From the NCBI GenBank assembly GCA_027492795.1, contig JAPUEB010000017.1, positions 1-64,000 of the forward strand: DNA of 64,000 nt. Reading direction: 5' to 3'. The DNA comes from Chryseobacterium sp. (GTDB lineage Bacteria; Bacteroidota; Bacteroidia; Flavobacteriales; Weeksellaceae). Below, piece by piece: positions 8,283 to 17,010 of the stretch. Every line of letters begins with the position of its first letter. Within the stretch, counting starts at the first letter, position 1. Both the position numbers and the translations under genes were made by a program. The notes under the pieces are model-generated. The model saw only the letters and a program-made list of their open reading frames with translations. It was not told where the DNA came from and made no database searches.

Positions 8283-9349
8283 ACATCAGCTCCGTTTGCA
8301 GTAAGACTTGCCAACTGCATGAGCGCAATTTCCACCGTAAGACGCGGATTTTTAGAATTTTTATAGTTGATGTCGGCGTGGTTACAAATTTCAATGGCAT
8401 CAATCAATTGTTGCGGAGTCCATTTTTTACTTTGTTCGCCAAATTTTACTTTTGTTTTTTCGCCAACTTCTATTAAGTTTAAAGTAGACGGGTTTTGCGC
8501 CATCATCAAATCTCGGAAATGACTTCCCATTCCTGCAATGAAAATATGGGGATCGAAGCCTTTTTTTACAATTTCATTAAAAGCGGTCAAAACTTCAGGC
8601 AATTTGTTCTCATGAGCCAAATCCACAATATTGAGGTACTGATCATAATCCAGAATATTAAGAACTTCGGCTGCTTTCTGAAGGGTAATATTTTTTTGCG
8701 TAAAAGTAGAAAGCCTGTCGAAAATAGAAAGTGCGTCACGAAGAGCTCCATCAGCTTTTTGTGCGATTAAATACAATGCATCATCCTCATATTTCACGCC
8801 TTCTTTCTCGGCAATTTTTTGCAAATGCTGCTGAATGTCCTCAATCGTAATTCTTTTGAAATCGAAAATCTGACAGCGCGACAAAATCGTGGGAATAATT
8901 TTGTGTTTTTCTGTAGTTGCAAGGATGAAAATGGCATGAGCAGGAGGTTCTTCCAAAGTTTTCAAAAAAGCATTGAAAGCAGCTTGAGACAACATATGAA
9001 CCTCATCGATGATATAAACCTTATACTTCCCAACCTGCGGCGCAAAACGAACCTGATCCGTAAGGTCGCGAATATGTTCTACACCGTTATTAGAAGCGGC
9101 ATCCAACTCATAAATGTTGTACGCAAAACCATCTTCGGAAGTAGAGCCGTCTTTTTCGTTGATTTTTCTTGCTAAAATCCTTGCACAAGTGGTTTTTCCA
9201 ACACCTCTCGGCCCGCAAAAAAGTAAGGCTTGAGCCAATTGGTTTTCTTCAATGGCATGTTCCAGCGTATCCGTAATGTGGGATTGCCCTACAACAGTTT
9301 CAAACTCTTGCGGACGGTATTTTCGGGCGGATACGATGAAATTTTCCAT
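8264..9349 (-). CDS. dnaX: DNA polymerase III gamma/tau subunit (gamma-length zero-frame product)
   Basis: A 361-residue AAA+ clamp-loader ATPase. It carries the Walker A C-G-P-R-G-V-G-K-T-T, a D-E-V-H-M-L Walker B and sensor regions (T-T-E-K-H-K-I, S-R-C-Q-I-F), then domain III. The zinc-finger Cys4 module that follows Walker A in E. coli DnaX is missing; that stretch is short and acidic. The zero frame ends three codons after an 11-A tract, giving a gamma-like protein; the minus-1 frame continues as tau. The gene runs into the DAHP synthase operon. Confidence 0.93.
   Translation of the reverse strand: MENFIVSARKYRPQEFETVVGQSHITDTLEHAIEENQLAQALLFCGPRGVGKTTCARILARKINEKDGSTSEDGFAYNIYELDAASNNGVEHIRDLTDQVRFAPQVGKYKVYIIDEVHMLSQAAFNAFLKTLEEPPAHAIFILATTEKHKIIPTILSRCQIFDFKRITIEDIQQHLQKIAEKEGVKYEDDALYLIAQKADGALRDALSIFDRLSTFTQKNITLQKAAEVLNILDYDQYLNIVDLAHENKLPEVLTAFNEIVKKGFDPHIFIAGMGSHFRDLMMAQNPSTLNLIEVGEKTKVKFGEQSKKWTPQQLIDAIEICNHADINYKNSKNPRLTVEIALMQLASLTANGADVKKKSS
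8272..8282 (-). other. A11 slippage site in dnaX
   Basis: Eleven A residues on the coding strand, in frame as V-K-K-K then S-S-stop. One extra A, or a minus-1 ribosomal slip, opens the tau frame. Thermus dnaX uses transcriptional slippage on a similar A tract, and E. coli uses ribosomal frameshifting on A6G. Confidence 0.7.
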
Positions 9350-9416
9350 TGGTCAAAAATAAGGGAAATAATGCGAAAAACAAAACTTGTTTTTGCCAAA
9401 AAAGTAAAAACTTTTC

Positions 9417-9444
9417 AACAAAAAAGCAGCCGATAAAGCTGCTT
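9417..9444 (-). terminator. terminator after the YdcH-family gene
   Basis: Minus-strand stem AAGCAGC/GCTGCTT with a 7-nt loop followed by T residues; lies between the 9476-9712 gene and dnaX. Confidence 0.65.
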
Positions 9445-9475
9445 AAATTCCTTATTTTAAAAAAATTAAAAAAAA

Positions 9476-9712
9476 CTAACTCTTTTTCAGATAGCTGTAC
9501 AAATCGTCTTTCAGGTGCATTCGTTTTTTGCGCAAGTCCGTAAGATGTTCGTCTGTAGTATGGTTTTGTTCGCCTTCCTCGTAGTGCTGAATGAGGGCAT
9601 TTACCTCTTCATAATTCACATACATCTTCAAAAATGCTTGGTTATTAGTTTTTAGCTCTGCAATTTTGGCTTCAAATTCCGGAAATTCGTGGGTTAAAGT
9701 ATGGTTTTCCAT
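9476..9712 (-). CDS. YdcH/DUF465 family small coiled-coil protein
   Basis: A 78-residue helical protein. I start it at the ATG encoding M-E-N-H-T-L-T-H-E-F-P, since the family begins there, instead of at a Met 17 codons earlier. The H-E-F-P-E-F start, then F-x-x-x-Y-x-x-V-N-x-x-I, and R-K-K-R-M-H-L-K-D-D-L-Y are hallmarks of the YdcH family. Function is unknown; members are short cytoplasmic coiled coils. It has its own terminator and is separated from tRNA-Arg by about 100 bp. Confidence 0.85.
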   Translation of the reverse strand: MENHTLTHEFPEFEAKIAELKTNNQAFLKMYVNYEEVNALIQHYEEGEQNHTTDEHLTDLRKKRMHLKDDLYSYLKKS

Positions 9713-9793
9713 AATGTTGATTTTTATTCGTTTTTGATAGATTAAAGGTAGAAAAAATATCAAAACGTCACAATATGAAAATTGTCAGAAAAT

Positions 9794-9823
9794 AAAAAAG
9801 CAACCGAAAACCAGTTGCTTTTT
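9794..9823. terminator. bidirectional terminator next to tRNA-Arg
   Basis: GCAAC (9800-9804) pairs with GTTGC (9814-9818); A and T runs extend the stem and give U-tracts on both strands. On the minus strand it directly follows the tRNA 3 prime end. Confidence 0.7.
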
Positions 9824-9826
9824 CTG

Positions 9827-9898
9827 TGACCGCAGAAGGATTCGAACCCTCACTGTCGGAGCCGAAATCCGAAGTTCTATCCATTAAACTATGCAGCC
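9827..9898 (-). tRNA. tRNA-Arg (anticodon UCG)
   Basis: Folds as a cloverleaf of 72 nt without the encoded CCA. Acceptor GGCTGCA pairs with TGCGGTC (two wobbles), D stem GTTT/GAAC, anticodon stem TCGGA/TCCGA with loop TTTCGGC (anticodon TCG), T stem GAGGG/CCTTC with loop TTCGAAT. Discriminator base A. It would read CGA and by wobble other CGN codons. A minus-7 box lies 16 bp upstream (9914-9921). Confidence 0.93.
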
Positions 9899-10114
9899 AG
9901 TTTTGTGGGATTGCAAAAGTAAGGAATTCTAATTTAAAAATTTAACTGCTTATGAAATTAGGATAAAATTTAATCGCAAGGTTCGCAAAAATTTTAATTT
10001 ATTAATTGTTAAAACGTTACGTTCGCAAAGGCGCTTTGCTTAGCAAAAATGATAAAAAAACTGATAAAATATTTGCAAGCCCACTTTGCATCTTACGACA
10101 TTAATCACAAGTTC
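9899..10114. other. intergenic stretch with short GTTCGCAA repeats
   Basis: 216 bp without a gene. It holds two copies of GTTCGCAA (near 9986 and 10021) and a GCGCTTTGC palindrome-like word around 10030; no ORF or stable hairpin was seen apart from the tRNA promoter. Confidence 0.4.
9914..9921 (-). promoter_or_regulatory. minus-7 box (TACTTTTG) for tRNA-Arg(UCG)
   Basis: Fits TAnnTTTG on the minus strand, 16 bp before the mature tRNA 5 prime end. No obvious minus-33 TTG. Confidence 0.5.
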
Positions 10115-10687
10115 TTATTCTTTCCAACCCCAAGGTTTTTCGTTAAATTCTATTGGTTTTGTTAAATCAAAAGTTACGGTAAAAACTCTGTCGCTACCAA
10201 TTCTTCGTAGATTGTAGGTGAATGTTTTATCGTCCAAAGTAATCCACCAAAGATTGGTAGAAGCGTACGAAATTCGGTTTGCAGTTTCTTCATCCGCCGG
10301 AAACATTTGCAGATTCTGGAAGCCGACGTTTGTGGCTTGTCCGCCGTATTGTGTTACTTTATCTTCGCTACCGTCTTCGTGGCGGTGATCGTGTTTTAAT
10401 TTTAAAATATTTTTTTCATTTTTAAATAAAACCCACGTTCGGGATTTGTCGTCGCCCACATAAAATGGAATGCGGATTCTGTTCGGCTCACAACTTAAAA
10501 CCTGCATTACCAAACGTTTTCCGGTGAAGCCGTCGCCTTCTTTTCCACCTGCGGTTAAGATTCCTTCGTAGGATTTACCGCAATGTTTTTCAAGATTGTT
10601 CCAAAATTTTTGGCTTTCAGTTAATTTGGTTTGAGCGTAAAACAACGAATACGATGCGAGTAAAATCAATGCGAATATTTTCTTCAT
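10115..10687 (-). CDS. conserved secreted protein of unknown function
   Basis: A 190-residue protein starting at the ATG that gives M-K-K-I-F-A-L-I-L-L-A with cleavage after F-Y-A-Q; the frame opens 16 codons earlier but that start would bury the signal peptide. The mature part has F-W-x-N-L-E-K-H-C-G-K-S-Y-E-G and a central H-D-H-R-H-E-D-G-S-E-D cluster rich in His and acidic residues, plus P-F-Y-V-G-D-D-K-S-R-T-W. I know this as a hypothetical family in Flavobacteriia, with no assigned role. Metal or lipid binding is possible but unproven. Confidence 0.75.
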   Translation of the reverse strand: MKKIFALILLASYSLFYAQTKLTESQKFWNNLEKHCGKSYEGILTAGGKEGDGFTGKRLVMQVLSCEPNRIRIPFYVGDDKSRTWVLFKNEKNILKLKHDHRHEDGSEDKVTQYGGQATNVGFQNLQMFPADEETANRISYASTNLWWITLDDKTFTYNLRRIGSDRVFTVTFDLTKPIEFNEKPWGWKE

Positions 10688-10768
10688 GAATAATATTTTC
10701 TCTAAAGATATTGAAATCTTTGCTTTAAAAATCATTACTGCGAGAAATCAGTTCAAAACGCACAAATT

Positions 10769-10850
10769 CAACTCTTCGAGTTGATAAACCACCTATTCAT
10801 TTATTCCGTGGATTTCATCCACGGCTATTGAAATTGAATCCTTCGGATTC
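10769..10850. repeat. composite element of three TTC-loop hairpins
   Basis: CAACTC-TTC-GAGTTG (10769-10783), CCGTGGAT-TTC-ATCCACGG (10806-10824), linker CTATTGAAATT, GAATCC-TTC-GGATTC (10836-10850). The last two hairpins and linker recur in reverse orientation at 45962-46006 with different but still pairing stems. Confidence 0.75.
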
Positions 10851-10851
10851 C

Positions 10852-10887
10852 TAAAAAAAATTCCGCCCCAAAATCTAGAAGCGGAAT
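10852..10887 (-). terminator. terminator after the alpha-2-macroglobulin gene
   Basis: Minus-strand stem ATTCCGC/GCGGAAT (7 bp, long loop) followed by eight T; 27 bp beyond the stop codon. Confidence 0.65.
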
Positions 10888-10913
10888 CTCAATTATTCAT
10901 TATTAATTTTTAA

Positions 10914-13900
10914 TTATTCATTAATTGTAACCTTCGTTCCCTGTGTATGCGCATTCATCTGCGGTGCGTAATAGTTTTGCAAAGTGGTAATTCCATTGCT
11001 GAACGTTCCGGAAGCGTTGCACACATAATCGTATTCAAAAACATATTTTCCTTTCGGCATGTATTCAATATAGAAATTGGTTGAGGCATCTTTTGTGGAT
11101 TGGTAATATCCCAAATTGTTTTTCCATTCGTAGCCGGAAAGTACGTTTAGAGGCTCAAAACCTGCAGCTCGCATATCTTTCAGGTGAATAAATTCCATAT
11201 TTCTGTCGGTGTTCAAAATCATTCTTACCGTTACTTTATCGCCCACTTTCAATGGAGTTTGAGCAGTAATTTTCATCAACTCTTCTCCATTTTCAGTCTT
11301 GATTTTTTTGTACAGTTCTTTGGTAATGGAAATATAGCTTTCGGAAGATTTTATTTTGTCTAAATCCTCGTAATATTGCCAGAATAAACCACCCTGAACA
11401 ATTCCTGCTCCCGGTTTGGTAACGGTTACAGTTCCTAAATTTTTGTTGATTGCTTCTGGTTTCACAGTAGATTTTACGTAACCCGTCGCTATCCTCTCCC
11501 CAACCCTCTCCAAAGGAGAGGGAGTTATGGCTTTTCCGCCCCAAATAATGGTTGCTTTGTCGCTTTCATTGGAAGTCCAAGATTTTCCAGAATTCATGAT
11601 TGTGTAAATCACTTCGGCTGTTCCGCGCGAACTTCCCCAAGAATTCACCTCTTTTTGAGTGACGAGCCAAATTTTCATTTCCTCAATGAAATTGGTATCG
11701 TTTGGAGTCAATTTATTGAACGCTTCCAATGCTCCTGCATGATTGACGGTTTTTGAAGAATACCAACCCCAATCGTTCAGGTTTTGTTTCCAATAAACAC
11801 CTTGAGTTTCCGTGTTTGTCGAGGTTTCCTTTAGGTAAGTCATCAATTTTTTAGACAAATTAGTGAGTTTGAAATTATCAAATAACAACGCTGCACGATG
11901 AAGTCCGAAAAACGTGAAATCAGTAATTTTCGCAGTCGGTGCTTTTTTGATGACCAAGTTTTTCAAAGTTGCGCCTTTTCCTTTTAATGGATACTGATTT
12001 TCCCAGTAATGACGGGTATCGAGATAATCCAAAACAAAATTATTCCATATCTCTTTTGTCACGCTGAGCGAAGTCGAAGCGTCCCAATATTTGTTCACTT
12101 CATTATCCACATAAGAAATGAGTTTTGAAACCATTTCTTTTTGTTCACTTCCTTGATAATCAGAAACATTTCCTTTCAACCACTCATTAATTCTGCCTAA
12201 ATTTTTCAAAATATACAACGAGTTGTAATACGAACTCGGATAACCTTGATACCACGAAAATCCGCCATCAGGATTTTGCAGTTTTTTCAATTCTGCCCAA
12301 TCGTTTTGAATGGAATTTCTCATCGTGTTGGCATCGAAGAGCCGAGCCAGTTTCTGCATTTGTTCGGTTTCGTCTTTGCTTTCCAAAACCCATGGTGTTT
12401 CTTCTAAAAGCAGTTGTTTCAGTTCTTGATTTTTCTCCAAATTGGAAGTCAACAAACCTTTGCTTTGATATTCATCGAAAATGGTTTTCATTTTCGGATT
12501 GGCTTTAAATATTTCAGAAGCCAAAACATCGGCAAACCATTTGTTGAAGACCACATCCGCAGAATTATTTTGGTCATTTTTCAAACTTGGAAGTGCGAAC
12601 ATAATTTCCCAAATCGGATTGGTTGTGAGTTCCAATGTATTGGCAAAATTAGTGGCTGTTGTTGAATTATTTTTTGCCAAATTCTCCAAAGTGAAAGTTT
12701 TAGTTTGACCTTCTTTCACGAAAATCGGAACCGCATCCGTAACCAACATTCTGTTTGGAAGAACGGCGATTGCTTTTTGTTCACCATCGCTGAAATTTCC
12801 GCCCATACTGAGCGAAGTCGAAGTGGCAACAATTTTAACAATAATTGAAGAAACATCGTTTGGAACTTTCAATTTCCAGTTTACAACGGAATTTCCATTT
12901 TCTGCCAAACTGAAAGGTTTTTGAGTTTCATTCAAATCAAATTTTGAGGAAATATCTTTATTCGTGAACGCATCCAAAATCTGCAATTGTGCTGTTCCAC
13001 TCAATTTTTCATTCACCAAACTTGAGAGTTTCGACTGCAAGTTAAGTTCGTCGCCTTCACGCAAAAATCTTGGATAATTCGGCGTTACGGAAAACTCTTT
13101 TTGCGTTACCACTTCTTTTTCCAGCGTGGCAGCTTTTGCATCTTTGGTGTGTGCTAAAAACATCAATTTCCATTTGGTTAAAGCTTCTGGAGAAGTAAAT
13201 TCAAAGGAAACGTTTCCGTCTTTATCGGTCAATAAATTTGGATAGAAAAATGCGGTTTCGTTGAGGTTTTGGCGAAGTGCAACTTTATCTAAATTTTCTG
13301 TTTTAGGAATTTGAACTCCTGAAACTTTTCCTGCTAAACCACTTACAACAACTTCCTCCAAATTAGAGGCTTTTGCGGAATCTGCCATTGCATTTCCAGC
13401 AACTTCTGCTTTTGCCATTGGTGCAGCGGCTTCTACAGAATATGCTACAGAATTTAATCCTCTTATTCTTATTTGATTTCCATAAATCCCACCATCAAAC
13501 CAGTTAAACTGCGGAACATTCACACCATATTGCTGCAAATATTTCACTCTTTTTGAAAAATACTGTGCCGAAAGTCCTTTGCCAATTTCATAACCTACTA
13601 TAAAATAAGGCTTATTGTAAAGCGATTGCCAAGAATACTTGTTCACAGCAAACTGATCCAAAGACATATCATACATATTCGCCAAAACTTCGGCGTTGAT
13701 TTTTTCGCTTGCACTGAGCGAAGTCGAAGTGTCGCCCAAAATTTTCACGCTCCATTTTTCTTTGGAATTCGGCTCTATTTTATCTCGGAAGGTTACCGTT
13801 TCTATACGAAGATTTTTCTTTTCATTTTTAATTTTTACATCTACCGTTTTCGTCTGAACATCGTTAAATGCTACCATCTGAAACTGTACATTCAACTGCG

Positions 13901-16900
13901 AAACGCTTTCATCCGTTGGAACTGCAACTTCATACACCAAAACTCCGTTTTTCATTTTTAAAGTTTCGGTTTTGGTTTCGCCGTTTCCGGTTTGTACAAA
14001 AATATTAATCCTCACCCCATCCCTCTCCAAAGGAGAGGGAGCCGATTCGCCGTTAAATTTTTCATTTTCTGAAATTGCGGAATACACATAAATTTTTGCT
14101 TTTTCGCCTCTTTTTACCTCATCTTTTGGAGCAATGACTTCCAAGAAAGGTTTTTGGTTTTCTTTTAGCGACTTTTTATCCCAAACTTGGAAGTGTTGCA
14201 CCGATTTTATGGTGTCTTTTCCTTCGATGTTGAATAGTTCGAGTTTGTAGGTTCCGGCTGAAATCCCCCTTTCCCCCAAAGGGGAGAAAATCTCTAATAA
14301 ATTGCTGTCATTTGGTTGGACAACCTTTTCATAAACAATTTTTTCAACTTTCCAGTTTTCGATGTTGTCGTTCTTGTCATAAAAATCGTGCGGAAATTTT
14401 TGAACGAAATCATTTTTGGAAAGCTGCGGCAAATCCTGAACTTTGGATTTGAAATTATCCCTAAAGATTCTTTGCGGTTCCTGAAGTTTTTGCAATTTTA
14501 CATTATAGGATTTTTTCAGGTTCTGTTCGTTGTAATTTTTGGTTTCTACCTTTATTTTGGCATTTTCATCCGCGAAAACATTTCCTATAGCTTCTGCTTT
14601 AATATAATGCGTTACAGAAGCCACTTTCACGTTTTGTGTAGCACTTTGGGTTTCGCCGCTAATATCGGTTACGCTGGCTTCAATTTCATAATTATTCACC
14701 TGAATTCCGTCCAAAGTTTCGTCTTTTTTTAACTCAACCTTTATCGTAAATTCCCCTTTTTCATTGGTTTTTGCCGAACCTAAAATTGAATTTTCATTAT
14801 CGTTTCCGCGAGGATACCACCAATAATACATCCAACGAATATTTCGTTTTTTGATTTCGTAATTTACCGATGAATTACTCAAAGGAACTCCCGAAAACAT
14901 CACCGCTTTTCCTTTTACTTCAATGGTTTGTCCATATTTGTATTCATCTTTTATCGGCTCAAAACTCACTTCAAATTTCGGACGTTTATATTCCTCAACT
15001 CTGAAATTTTTATAACCATTAAAATCTAAATTCGAACCTTCGCTATCCACTTCTATTGAAAAACTTCCGTTTAATTTACCTTTTGGAAGCGTGAAACTGC
15101 CATTAACAGAGCCAAAATCATTGGTTGTTAAAGTTTGTTTGGAAATTTCTTCACCATTTGCATCATTAAGCGTGATATTCAGCTTCACTTTTTCAGCAAT
15201 TTTTTCTTTGGTGTCTTTTGCATTGAAAGCTGTCGCAATTACTTTAAAATAAACGGTTTGTGCAGGTCTGTAAATCGCGCGATCCAAGAAAATTTGCGCC
15301 GTTTCGTTGTCTTCTGGTTTATAATCGGAATTGTTGCGATTTCCGTAATGATTCACCAACTGATAGTTATTTCCGGAAGTTTTCAGCAAATAATATCTGT
15401 AGTAATCATTGTTTGCAGACTTTGGAAAAACAAAATTTCCCTTTTCATCGGTTTTTACAGAAGTTTTTACCAAAGGTTTCTGATGAACGTATTCATAAAA
15501 ATCAATGTTTTCATTGTTGATTTCCTTGCCATTTTCGCGATTTACCAAGCGTTCAATATCTTCTTTTGCGCTGTACGTATTTTTTTGAAAATCAATCACC
15601 CTATTTTCGGATGCAATGAAGTAAAAAGTCTTGTCAATAGAGCCTTCAACCACATATTCTACCATATAAATTCCCGAAGGAAGCGGCTTTATTTCATAAG
15701 AAGTTTCATAGGTTTTGTAATCTTTTTTGTTCTGAATTTCATAGTTTTCTTTTCTTACCAAAGTTTTTTTCACCGAAGCAAAATTATTTCGGTAACTGTC
15801 GTAAATATGGCTCAAAAATCCCTGCAAATCAGAAGTTTCGTAGATATTTAAAGAAAATTTATCCACGTTTTTATGTTCTGCAACGATGTGGATTGGTTTA
15901 TTGCTTTGCGTTTCAGCTTCGTAATGAATGCTTAATGAAGGATTTACAATCGAATTTTCCCTGTTTTTGATGTTGTTCAAAAATTTGGACTTATCAAACT
16001 GTTTTTTCACATTTTCAATAAGTGAAAGCGCTTCATTATGCTTGTTTTTTTGAACCAGTTCATCCACGATTTCACCAGCAATCATTACCTTGTAATCTCC
16101 TTCTGTTGATGAATTGTAAAGATTTTGAAGCTGCGCCAATTTGTCTTTGCAGTTGGTAAATTCGCAGTTGTAGTTCAGTTTTTGATGTTGAAAATATAAA
16201 TTAGAATTTCCTGAATTATTCTTGATTAATTCTGAATAAATTTCGTTGATTTTTGTGTGATTTACCTTCAGCTCATTTGGCGTAAAAAGTTGGCTGTTTT
16301 TAAGGAAATCAATCTGTTGAACGGCATTCCAGTCGGAAAGCGTTGGGAAATACTCCAAATTTTCCACATTGTTGAAAATTTCTTTGTATTTCGGCATTTT
16401 TATCTGTTTCAAAGCAAGATTTACCTTTTCTAATTCAAAATAATTTTTTGAAAGAAAATTTTTGAAATCCAATTTGCTCCAAGTCTCAATTTGGGAAAAA
16501 TCCTGATTGTTGATATTGGTTCTTTGGTTAATATCCCATGAATCGTTGTTATAATATTCACTAAAAAACTCGCCGAGAAGCACCTTAAAAATCAGCTTAT
16601 CCTCTCCTTTCAAATTGGCATCCATCTTTTGCAGTTTTGCGAAAAATTGTGACGCAGAATCGTTTTTTTCATCATCTCTGGTTTGGTTCACAATGCTGAA
16701 TTCGGCTTTCAGCGAGCGTATTAATTGAACGGCTTTGCTTTCTTTCATGGCGGTTTTTTGGATTTCTAAAATAATGGGAAGGTTAGATTTGTATAAACCC
16801 TGCTTGTAATTGGTTTCGATTTTTTTCCATTGGTCGTCGTAGTATTTCTGTCCAAAAACTGGAGCAAAAGCGATGAACAATAAGAAAACGGCGAAAATTT

Positions 16901-16916
16901 TCGTGAATTTTTTCAT
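10914..16916 (-). CDS. alpha-2-macroglobulin family protein (MG2-containing)
   Basis: A 2000-residue secreted protein with a Sec signal (residues 1-22, ending V-F-G-Q). Residues about 490-900 hold macroglobulin MG2/MG3-type domains (F-L-D-R-A-I-Y-R-P-A-Q-T-V-Y-F-K is the MG2 hallmark). About 1200-1300 is the A2M domain (F-F-Y-P-N-L-L-T-D ... L-T-K-W-K-L-M-F-L-A-H-T), and 1480-1760 is the terpenoid-toroid domain (P-D-G-G-F-S-W-Y). I see no C-G-E-Q thioester, so it should not trap proteases covalently. Residues about 1145-1215 contain TonB-plug-like words (I-R-I-R-G, E-E-V-V-V-S-G, G-K-V-S-G-V-Q-I). Six short palindromic repeats lie in frame inside it. It is a single gene divergent from the UbiA-like gene. 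Confidence 0.92.
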   Translation of the reverse strand: MKKFTKIFAVFLLFIAFAPVFGQKYYDDQWKKIETNYKQGLYKSNLPIILEIQKTAMKESKAVQLIRSLKAEFSIVNQTRDDEKNDSASQFFAKLQKMDANLKGEDKLIFKVLLGEFFSEYYNNDSWDINQRTNINNQDFSQIETWSKLDFKNFLSKNYFELEKVNLALKQIKMPKYKEIFNNVENLEYFPTLSDWNAVQQIDFLKNSQLFTPNELKVNHTKINEIYSELIKNNSGNSNLYFQHQKLNYNCEFTNCKDKLAQLQNLYNSSTEGDYKVMIAGEIVDELVQKNKHNEALSLIENVKKQFDKSKFLNNIKNRENSIVNPSLSIHYEAETQSNKPIHIVAEHKNVDKFSLNIYETSDLQGFLSHIYDSYRNNFASVKKTLVRKENYEIQNKKDYKTYETSYEIKPLPSGIYMVEYVVEGSIDKTFYFIASENRVIDFQKNTYSAKEDIERLVNRENGKEINNENIDFYEYVHQKPLVKTSVKTDEKGNFVFPKSANNDYYRYYLLKTSGNNYQLVNHYGNRNNSDYKPEDNETAQIFLDRAIYRPAQTVYFKVIATAFNAKDTKEKIAEKVKLNITLNDANGEEISKQTLTTNDFGSVNGSFTLPKGKLNGSFSIEVDSEGSNLDFNGYKNFRVEEYKRPKFEVSFEPIKDEYKYGQTIEVKGKAVMFSGVPLSNSSVNYEIKKRNIRWMYYWWYPRGNDNENSILGSAKTNEKGEFTIKVELKKDETLDGIQVNNYEIEASVTDISGETQSATQNVKVASVTHYIKAEAIGNVFADENAKIKVETKNYNEQNLKKSYNVKLQKLQEPQRIFRDNFKSKVQDLPQLSKNDFVQKFPHDFYDKNDNIENWKVEKIVYEKVVQPNDSNLLEIFSPLGERGISAGTYKLELFNIEGKDTIKSVQHFQVWDKKSLKENQKPFLEVIAPKDEVKRGEKAKIYVYSAISENEKFNGESAPSPLERDGVRINIFVQTGNGETKTETLKMKNGVLVYEVAVPTDESVSQLNVQFQMVAFNDVQTKTVDVKIKNEKKNLRIETVTFRDKIEPNSKEKWSVKILGDTSTSLSASEKINAEVLANMYDMSLDQFAVNKYSWQSLYNKPYFIVGYEIGKGLSAQYFSKRVKYLQQYGVNVPQFNWFDGGIYGNQIRIRGLNSVAYSVEAAAPMAKAEVAGNAMADSAKASNLEEVVVSGLAGKVSGVQIPKTENLDKVALRQNLNETAFFYPNLLTDKDGNVSFEFTSPEALTKWKLMFLAHTKDAKAATLEKEVVTQKEFSVTPNYPRFLREGDELNLQSKLSSLVNEKLSGTAQLQILDAFTNKDISSKFDLNETQKPFSLAENGNSVVNWKLKVPNDVSSIIVKIVATSTSLSMGGNFSDGEQKAIAVLPNRMLVTDAVPIFVKEGQTKTFTLENLAKNNSTTATNFANTLELTTNPIWEIMFALPSLKNDQNNSADVVFNKWFADVLASEIFKANPKMKTIFDEYQSKGLLTSNLEKNQELKQLLLEETPWVLESKDETEQMQKLARLFDANTMRNSIQNDWAELKKLQNPDGGFSWYQGYPSSYYNSLYILKNLGRINEWLKGNVSDYQGSEQKEMVSKLISYVDNEVNKYWDASTSLSVTKEIWNNFVLDYLDTRHYWENQYPLKGKGATLKNLVIKKAPTAKITDFTFFGLHRAALLFDNFKLTNLSKKLMTYLKETSTNTETQGVYWKQNLNDWGWYSSKTVNHAGALEAFNKLTPNDTNFIEEMKIWLVTQKEVNSWGSSRGTAEVIYTIMNSGKSWTSNESDKATIIWGGKAITPSPLERVGERIATGYVKSTVKPEAINKNLGTVTVTKPGAGIVQGGLFWQYYEDLDKIKSSESYISITKELYKKIKTENGEELMKITAQTPLKVGDKVTVRMILNTDRNMEFIHLKDMRAAGFEPLNVLSGYEWKNNLGYYQSTKDASTNFYIEYMPKGKYVFEYDYVCNASGTFSNGITTLQNYYAPQMNAHTQGTKVTINE
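11491..11524. repeat. in-frame palindromic element, SPLER family copy 1
   Basis: Core CCCTCTCC-AAA-GGAGAGGG. Read from the gene it encodes S-P-L-E-R-V-G-E-R-I near residues 1799-1810. About 32 of 35 bp are shared with the copy at 14009-14041, in the same frame. Confidence 0.8.
12058..12085. repeat. in-frame palindromic element, STSLS family copy 1
   Basis: Core TGAGCGAAGTCGAAG flanked by pairing arms ACGCT/AGCGT. Encodes A-S-T-S-L-S-V near residue 1612. Confidence 0.8.
12804..12827. repeat. in-frame palindromic element, STSLS family copy 2
   Basis: Same TGAGCGAAGTCGAAG core with ACT/AGT arms; encodes T-S-T-S-L-S-M near residue 1364, in the same frame as the other copies. Confidence 0.8.
13710..13733. 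repeat. in-frame palindromic element, STSLS family copy 3
   Basis: Same core with CACT/AGTG arms; encodes T-S-T-S-L-S-A near residue 1062. Confidence 0.8.
14009..14041. repeat. in-frame palindromic element, SPLER family copy 2
   Basis: CCCTCTCC-AAA-GGAGAGGG plus a shared left flank; encodes S-P-L-E-R-D-G-V-R-I near residues 960-970. Confidence 0.8.
14262..14290. repeat. in-frame palindromic element, CCCCC-AAA-GGGG family
   Basis: Encodes F-S-P-L-G-E-R-G-I near residues 877-885. The same nucleotide word recurs at the end of nosD (45008-45034) and, inverted, just before nosF (45173-45197). Confidence 0.8.
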
Positions 16917-17010
16917 AAAAAAATATTTTTATTTTTCGTGAAACGCTTTCAATCAGGTTTCTACAGAATTATGGATTTTAAAACGGTGATTTGGTTAAAT
17001 TTGTTGCTTG

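Noticed and set aside
7671-9349. dnaX as a pseudogene
   Set aside because: The only break is at an A11 tract at the place where gamma/tau switching is expected; both parts are intact. A sequencing error remains possible.
13626-13961. 111-residue plus-strand frame within the macroglobulin gene
   Set aside because: Shadow frame crossing an STSLS palindrome; no independent support.
15135-15851. 238-residue plus-strand frame inside the alpha-2-macroglobulin gene
   Set aside because: Phe/Ile/Arg-rich shadow of an AT-rich coding strand; the opposite frame has clear macroglobulin domains.
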